Part shown: one piece after another, positions 61,328-64,000 of the stretch
How the letters are laid out: every line of letters starts with the position of its first letter
Numbering within the stretch: the stretch's first letter is position 1
Assembly (NCBI GenBank): GCA_910579675.1
Contig: CAJTUF010000001.1
Location: forward strand, 1-64,000
DNA: 64,000 nucleotides
Source of the DNA: an uncultured Muribaculaceae bacterium
Lineage (GTDB): Bacteria; Bacteroidota; Bacteroidia; Bacteroidales; Muribaculaceae
Direction: 5' to 3'
Position numbers and translations under genes: made by a program
Notes under the pieces: generated by a model
Databases searched by the model: none
The model's input: the letters and a program-made list of their open reading frames with translations, nothing else
Told to the model about the DNA's origin: nothing

Positions 61328-62329
61328 ATGGACTTTCTCACAAACGACAAACTCGTCATTGTAGGAGCCGCTGGCATGATTGGGTCAAACATGGCCCAGA
61401 CCGCAGCCATGATGCGACTCACCCCCAACATATGCCTCTTCGACACTTACGCGCCAGGACTCGAAGGCGTAGCCGAGGAAATGCGCCACTGCGGCTTTTC
61501 AGGCATCAACTTCACCACCACCTCCGATGTTGCCGAAGCATTTAAAGATGCTAAATATATAGTATCGTCGGGTGGCGCAGCCCGCAAGGCCGGCATGACA
61601 CGCGAAGACCTTCTCAGAGGCAACTCCGAGATTGCCGAACAGCTTGGCAAGGACATCAAACAATACTGCCCCGACGTGAAACACGTGGTCGTGATCTTCA
61701 ACCCCGCCGACATAACCGGCCTCGTCACTCTGATATACTCAGGCCTCAAACCCTCGCAGGTATCTACCCTTGCCGCTCTCGATTCAACCCGTCTGCGCAA
61801 CGAACTCGCCAAATACTTCCACATCCCCGCCGACGAAGTGGTCAATAGCCGCACCTACGGTGGCCACGGCGAGCAGATGGCCGTATTTGCATCGACAACC
61901 ACAGTTGCCGGTCAGCCCCTCTCGCAGATCATCGGCACCAAAGCCCTCCCCGAGCAGCAGTGGGAAGAGATGAAACAGCGTGTGATCCAGGGTGGCAAGA
62001 ACATCATCGACCTCCGCGGCCGATCTTCATTCCAAAGCCCGGCCTACCTTTCGATCGAAATGATCGCTGCTGCAATGGGCGGAAAACCATTCACATGGCC
62101 CGTAGGCACTTATGTCAACAACGGCACCTACAATCATATCATGATGGCCATGGAGACCACCGTTGATAAAAACGGCGTAGAAGTAAAGCCTGTTGGAGGT
62201 ACGCCAGAAGAGCATAAAGAACTTGACCAAAGCTATCACCACCTCTGCAAACTCCGCGACGAAGTGATAAGCCTCGGCATCATCCCCCCCATCAGCGAGT
62301 GGGCAACCATCAACCCCAACCTCAAGTAA
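61328..62329 (+). CDS. mdh: Malate dehydrogenase
   Basis: The 333-residue protein has the NAD-binding loop VIVGAAGMIGSNMAQ near residue 12, the substrate arginines in GGAARKAGMTREDLL and LDSTRLRNELA, and the catalytic His in YGGHGEQMAVF. It interconverts malate and oxaloacetate. Its form is that of the Bacteroidota type. It is divergent from bioB and has its own terminator. Confidence 0.9.
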   Translation: MDFLTNDKLVIVGAAGMIGSNMAQTAAMMRLTPNICLFDTYAPGLEGVAEEMRHCGFSGINFTTTSDVAEAFKDAKYIVSSGGAARKAGMTREDLLRGNSEIAEQLGKDIKQYCPDVKHVVVIFNPADITGLVTLIYSGLKPSQVSTLAALDSTRLRNELAKYFHIPADEVVNSRTYGGHGEQMAVFASTTTVAGQPLSQIIGTKALPEQQWEEMKQRVIQGGKNIIDLRGRSSFQSPAYLSIEMIAAAMGGKPFTWPVGTYVNNGTYNHIMMAMETTVDKNGVEVKPVGGTPEEHKELDQSYHHLCKLRDEVISLGIIPPISEWATINPNLK

Positions 62330-62364
62330 ACCTATCATACTTACCGTTAATAAATATAGCCTGT

Positions 62365-62410
62365 CATGGCTTGACACCTTAGCGCTTTGTGGCGTCGGCG
62401 TCAAGCCATG
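62365..62410 (+). terminator. Probable terminator after mdh
   Basis: CATGGCTTGAC (62365-62375) pairs with GTCAAGCCATG (62400-62410) around a smaller inner stem. The following sequence is pyrimidine-rich but lacks a clean T run. Confidence 0.6.
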
Positions 62411-62460
62411 GCCTTTCTTCAGGCATTTTATCGCCATAACCAATAAAAATACTTAAAAAT

Positions 62461-62493
62461 TTTGGAAGAAAAGACGCAAAATCCGTATCTTTG
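62461..62493 (+). promoter_or_regulatory. Promoter for ssrA
   Basis: TTTG (62461-62464), 21 bases, then TATCTTTG (62486-62493), 23 bases before the tmRNA 5' end. Confidence 0.75.
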
Positions 62494-62516
62494 CAAGACG
62501 CAAACACCACCAATAC

Positions 62517-62914
62517 GGGGCTGACCGGTTTTGACAGCGCGTAGAAGCGGTATTTAAGCATGCAGAGCGATTCGGTGCCCACGCTCTTTAATCTGAGACA
62601 TCGGAAATTCAAATGGCGAAAACAACTACGCTCTCGCTGCCTGATTGAAGCACAGTAGATCGGCTTTATCTCCGCAATAGTTGCGGAGACGAGACATCGC
62701 CCGATTGTCGTCGTCCCGAGACTAATCGACAAGGCGGTGCAGCTAAATCGGGAATAGGCACCCCGGCGCCTCGATGGTGTGCCGAAAATTTAGAGGATAA
62801 GGTTGCGATCGGACGTCGCCGTCCTGCCGCAACACGAAAACCAACCGGCGAATAAGCATGTAGAAATCATATTGATTCCGCGTTTGGACGAGGGTTCGAA
62901 TCCCTCCAGCTCCA
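62517..62914 (+). ncRNA. ssrA: tmRNA (tag GENNYALAA)
   Basis: About 398 bases with the tRNA-like ends paired: 5' GGGGCTG with 3' CAGCTCC, discriminator A, and T-arm GGTTCGAATCC. The 5' part reads GGGGCTGACCGGTTTTGACA, a standard tmRNA start. The tag frame at 62615-62644 reads GGC GAA AAC AAC TAC GCT CTC GCT GCC TGA, giving GENNYALAA, preceded in the protein by the tRNA-borne Ala. Pseudoknot-forming segments fill the remainder. Its helper SmpB is at 35711-36166. The 3' end borders a possible mobile element. Confidence 0.97.
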
Positions 62915-62953
62915 CTTGCGACACCCGACCAAAATCGGAAAGTATCAAACAAG

Positions 62954-62985
62954 CCTCAGACTGTCAAGCAGTTCTGAGGTTTTTT
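62954..62985 (+). terminator. Terminator of ssrA
   Basis: CCTCAGACTG-TCAAG-CAGTTCTGAGG with one bulge, followed by TTTTTT. Confidence 0.88.
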
Positions 62986-63051
62986 AATGTCTAATCCTTT
63001 CCGGTTCAGGACGGAAATAAGACTGAAATCAGACCTCTCCAGACATAGTTC

Positions 63052-63108
63052 AGGCACTAAACAGGCACTAAGAATTCAGAGTATCATTTTAGTGCCTAAA
63101 TAGTGCCT
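63052..63108. repeat. Four spaced copies of AGGCACT/AGTGCCT 3' of ssrA
   Basis: AGGCACTAA occurs at 63052 and 63063, and its inverse TTAGTGCCT at 63089 with a further AGTGCCTAA at 63102. Spacing within each pair is 11-13 bases and the pairs face each other. The layout resembles arm-type integrase or excisionase sites. ssrA 3' ends are known integration sites. Confidence 0.6.
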
Positions 63109-63449
63109 AAATTGCTTCCAATATTCTATTACCCAAAAAGTTACCGCGACGTAACTCAGACGCAACTCGGAAAATAAGCGACATTTTAAGACTCCGTAAA
63201 TAGTGTGTTAAAGTAGATGTCCGACACTGTTCCCGAATTTATGACCTAAACAGCTGAAATAATGGCTTGATAAAGGTTCTCTGATTTACGTTCGCCATGT
63301 TAAAAATCCACTAAGTCGTTGATATGTCTATAGTTTGACTTCATTTCGTCCAATCCATCTTTAAGTTCAACTCGTTAACATTGCAGCCGTTGACAAAATA
63401 GCTCAATGGTAACACTAAATCATATCACAACTGCCAGATATGATGTTAA

Positions 63450-63475
63450 TCCTCGAATGTTTCCGAGGATTTTTT
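63450..63475 (+). terminator. Plus-strand terminator in the ssrA-linked stretch
   Basis: TCCTCG-AATGTTTC-CGAGGA followed by TTTTTT on the plus strand only. It implies a short plus transcript between 62986 and 63475. Confidence 0.7.
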
Positions 63476-63557
63476 AGTAATAAGGATTTGTTTGGCTCTT
63501 CCACATAATGGTATATGTGGATAACGTATTGAAACCTAATCAAGAATATAATCCAAT

Positions 63558-64000
63558 TCAACAAGTTTTTTTGCCATTAGGCAACATCTCTTCCTTTTTA
63601 TCACACACGCAATATCCGATTGCTTTCATTGACTCGGTCAATTCATATTCCTGCATTTGATGATGGACACGTTCCAGACCATCGAAAACATGTAGATATG
63701 GCGATTCTGAAACAAAACCATCATCCACATTGACTTGGATGATACATGACACATGCTTGGGTTGCACCTTTGCCACTGTGCGGCAAAAGCACTCAGAACC
63801 AATATATTCGATAGGTAGATTGGCGATGAGCATATCAGCATGGGGCAACGTGACTGCTGATTGGGTAAGGTCGGCACATATACATTCCAATTTGCCATCC
63901 AACTGTGGGTACCGCCGCTTGCAATGTTCAAGATAATCGGAATTGATGTCCACTCCGTAAATCGGGCTAAGATTGCTTTGGATCACATGTTCAAGTCCGT
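63558..64000 (-). CDS. SAM-dependent methyltransferase, cut by window edge
   Basis: The frame is open from the window edge to a stop at 63558, giving at least 146 residues. It reads GLEHVIQ then SPIYGVDINSDYLEHCKRRY, which is motif I and the acidic loop of a class I methyltransferase, and LECICADLTQ and ADMLIANLPIEYIG follow as motifs II and IV. NLPIEYIG resembles the N-[DP]-P-[YF]-like catalytic stretch but is not identical, so the target (small molecule, protein or nucleic acid) is unclear. The start is outside the window; an internal GTG at 63986 is not likely. It is AT-rich compared with the core genes and lies just beyond the ssrA repeats, so it may be part of an integrated element. Confidence 0.72.
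   Translation of the reverse strand, partial: GLEHVIQSNLSPIYGVDINSDYLEHCKRRYPQLDGKLECICADLTQSAVTLPHADMLIANLPIEYIGSECFCRTVAKVQPKHVSCIIQVNVDDGFVSESPYLHVFDGLERVHHQMQEYELTESMKAIGYCVCDKKEEMLPNGKKTC

Larger units (their letters stand above)
62986..63557. other. AT-rich stretch after ssrA without a recognised gene
   Basis: Apart from the repeats and a terminator, I see no supported protein gene. One 38-codon frame starting at 62988 (ATGTCTAATCC...) runs through the repeats and has no family features. A D-arm-like string TAGCTCAATGGTA lies at 63399-63411, but the flanks do not fold as a tRNA. Confidence 0.5.

Noticed and set aside
63380..63475. tRNA-like segment with TAGCTCAATGGTA
   Set aside because: No acceptor pairing, 5-bp/7-base anticodon arm or T-arm could be built around it.

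Overview
The window looks like a chromosomal segment of a Bacteroidales bacterium, most likely from the Muribaculaceae (S24-7) or a close relative. Seen in the sequence: promoters of the Bacteroidota type (TTTG, about 20 nt, TAnnTTTG) before tRNA, tmRNA and other genes; a tmRNA tag reading GENNYALAA; and families typical of the order, including GldB-like lipoprotein, DUF3256, DUF4827, DUF5606, DUF4369-redoxin, a GH3/beta-lactamase fusion and an ISAon1-type insertion sequence. The DNA is GC-rich for the order by eye (not computed). Family and genus are inferences; no 16S or marker search was possible.

Layout. 1-1040: left-truncated insertion sequence (two overlapping ORFs, minus strand). 1140-1450: tRNA-Ser(CGA) and a plus-strand promoter with a structured leader. 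1643-9353: plus-strand run with a PlsC-like acyltransferase, metallophosphoesterase, Tex, YeiH-type exporter and ComEC. 9281-9832: orphan HSDR_N-type nuclease, convergent with comEC and divergent from holA. 11016-16170: minus-strand run PBP1A, threonine ammonia-lyase, GldB-like lipoprotein, cysteine-less redoxin. 16393-17805: RecD-like helicase. 17897-26947: tightly packed eight-gene minus-strand run folP, cdaA, DEAD-box helicase, DUF3256, xseA, xseB, TonB receptor, surface lipoprotein. 27167-34423: plus-strand run nrnA, DUF4827, glmM, NlpC/P60, PAP2, U32 protein, outer-membrane barrel. 34532-36699: Yip1-like, smpB, DUF4369 redoxin. 36864-40367: DUF5606, a hemerythrin-like/LuxR pair, an acyltransferase and a PepSY-like lipoprotein.

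40490-42661 is a small accessory islet 3' of tRNA-Ser(UGA), with spaced repeats and an unrecognised coiled-coil gene. 42688-53033 returns to ordinary genes: ThiF/GNAT, ThrE exporter halves, LysR, DUF3861, amino-acid permease, SLC13 permease, tRNA-Leu, tRNA-Gly, gtrA, nth and pheS. 53341-61079 is a six-gene minus-strand run bioB, lgt, bioD, 3'-5' exonuclease, 5'-nucleotidase, GH3/beta-lactamase. mdh and ssrA follow. After ssrA come a terminator, four spaced repeats and a window-truncated methyltransferase, which look like the start of an ssrA-linked element.

The genes together cover envelope biogenesis and turnover (GlmM, PBP1A, NlpC/P60, NagZ-like fusion, Lgt), DNA repair and replication (HolA, Nth, ExoVII, RecD-like, exonuclease), c-di-AMP and folate synthesis, biotin synthesis, ribosome rescue (both SmpB and tmRNA) and nucleotide scavenging. 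No CRISPR array, rRNA operon or recognisable anti-phage locus was found. The least explained parts are the two RNA-gene-linked islets and the hemerythrin/LuxR pair.
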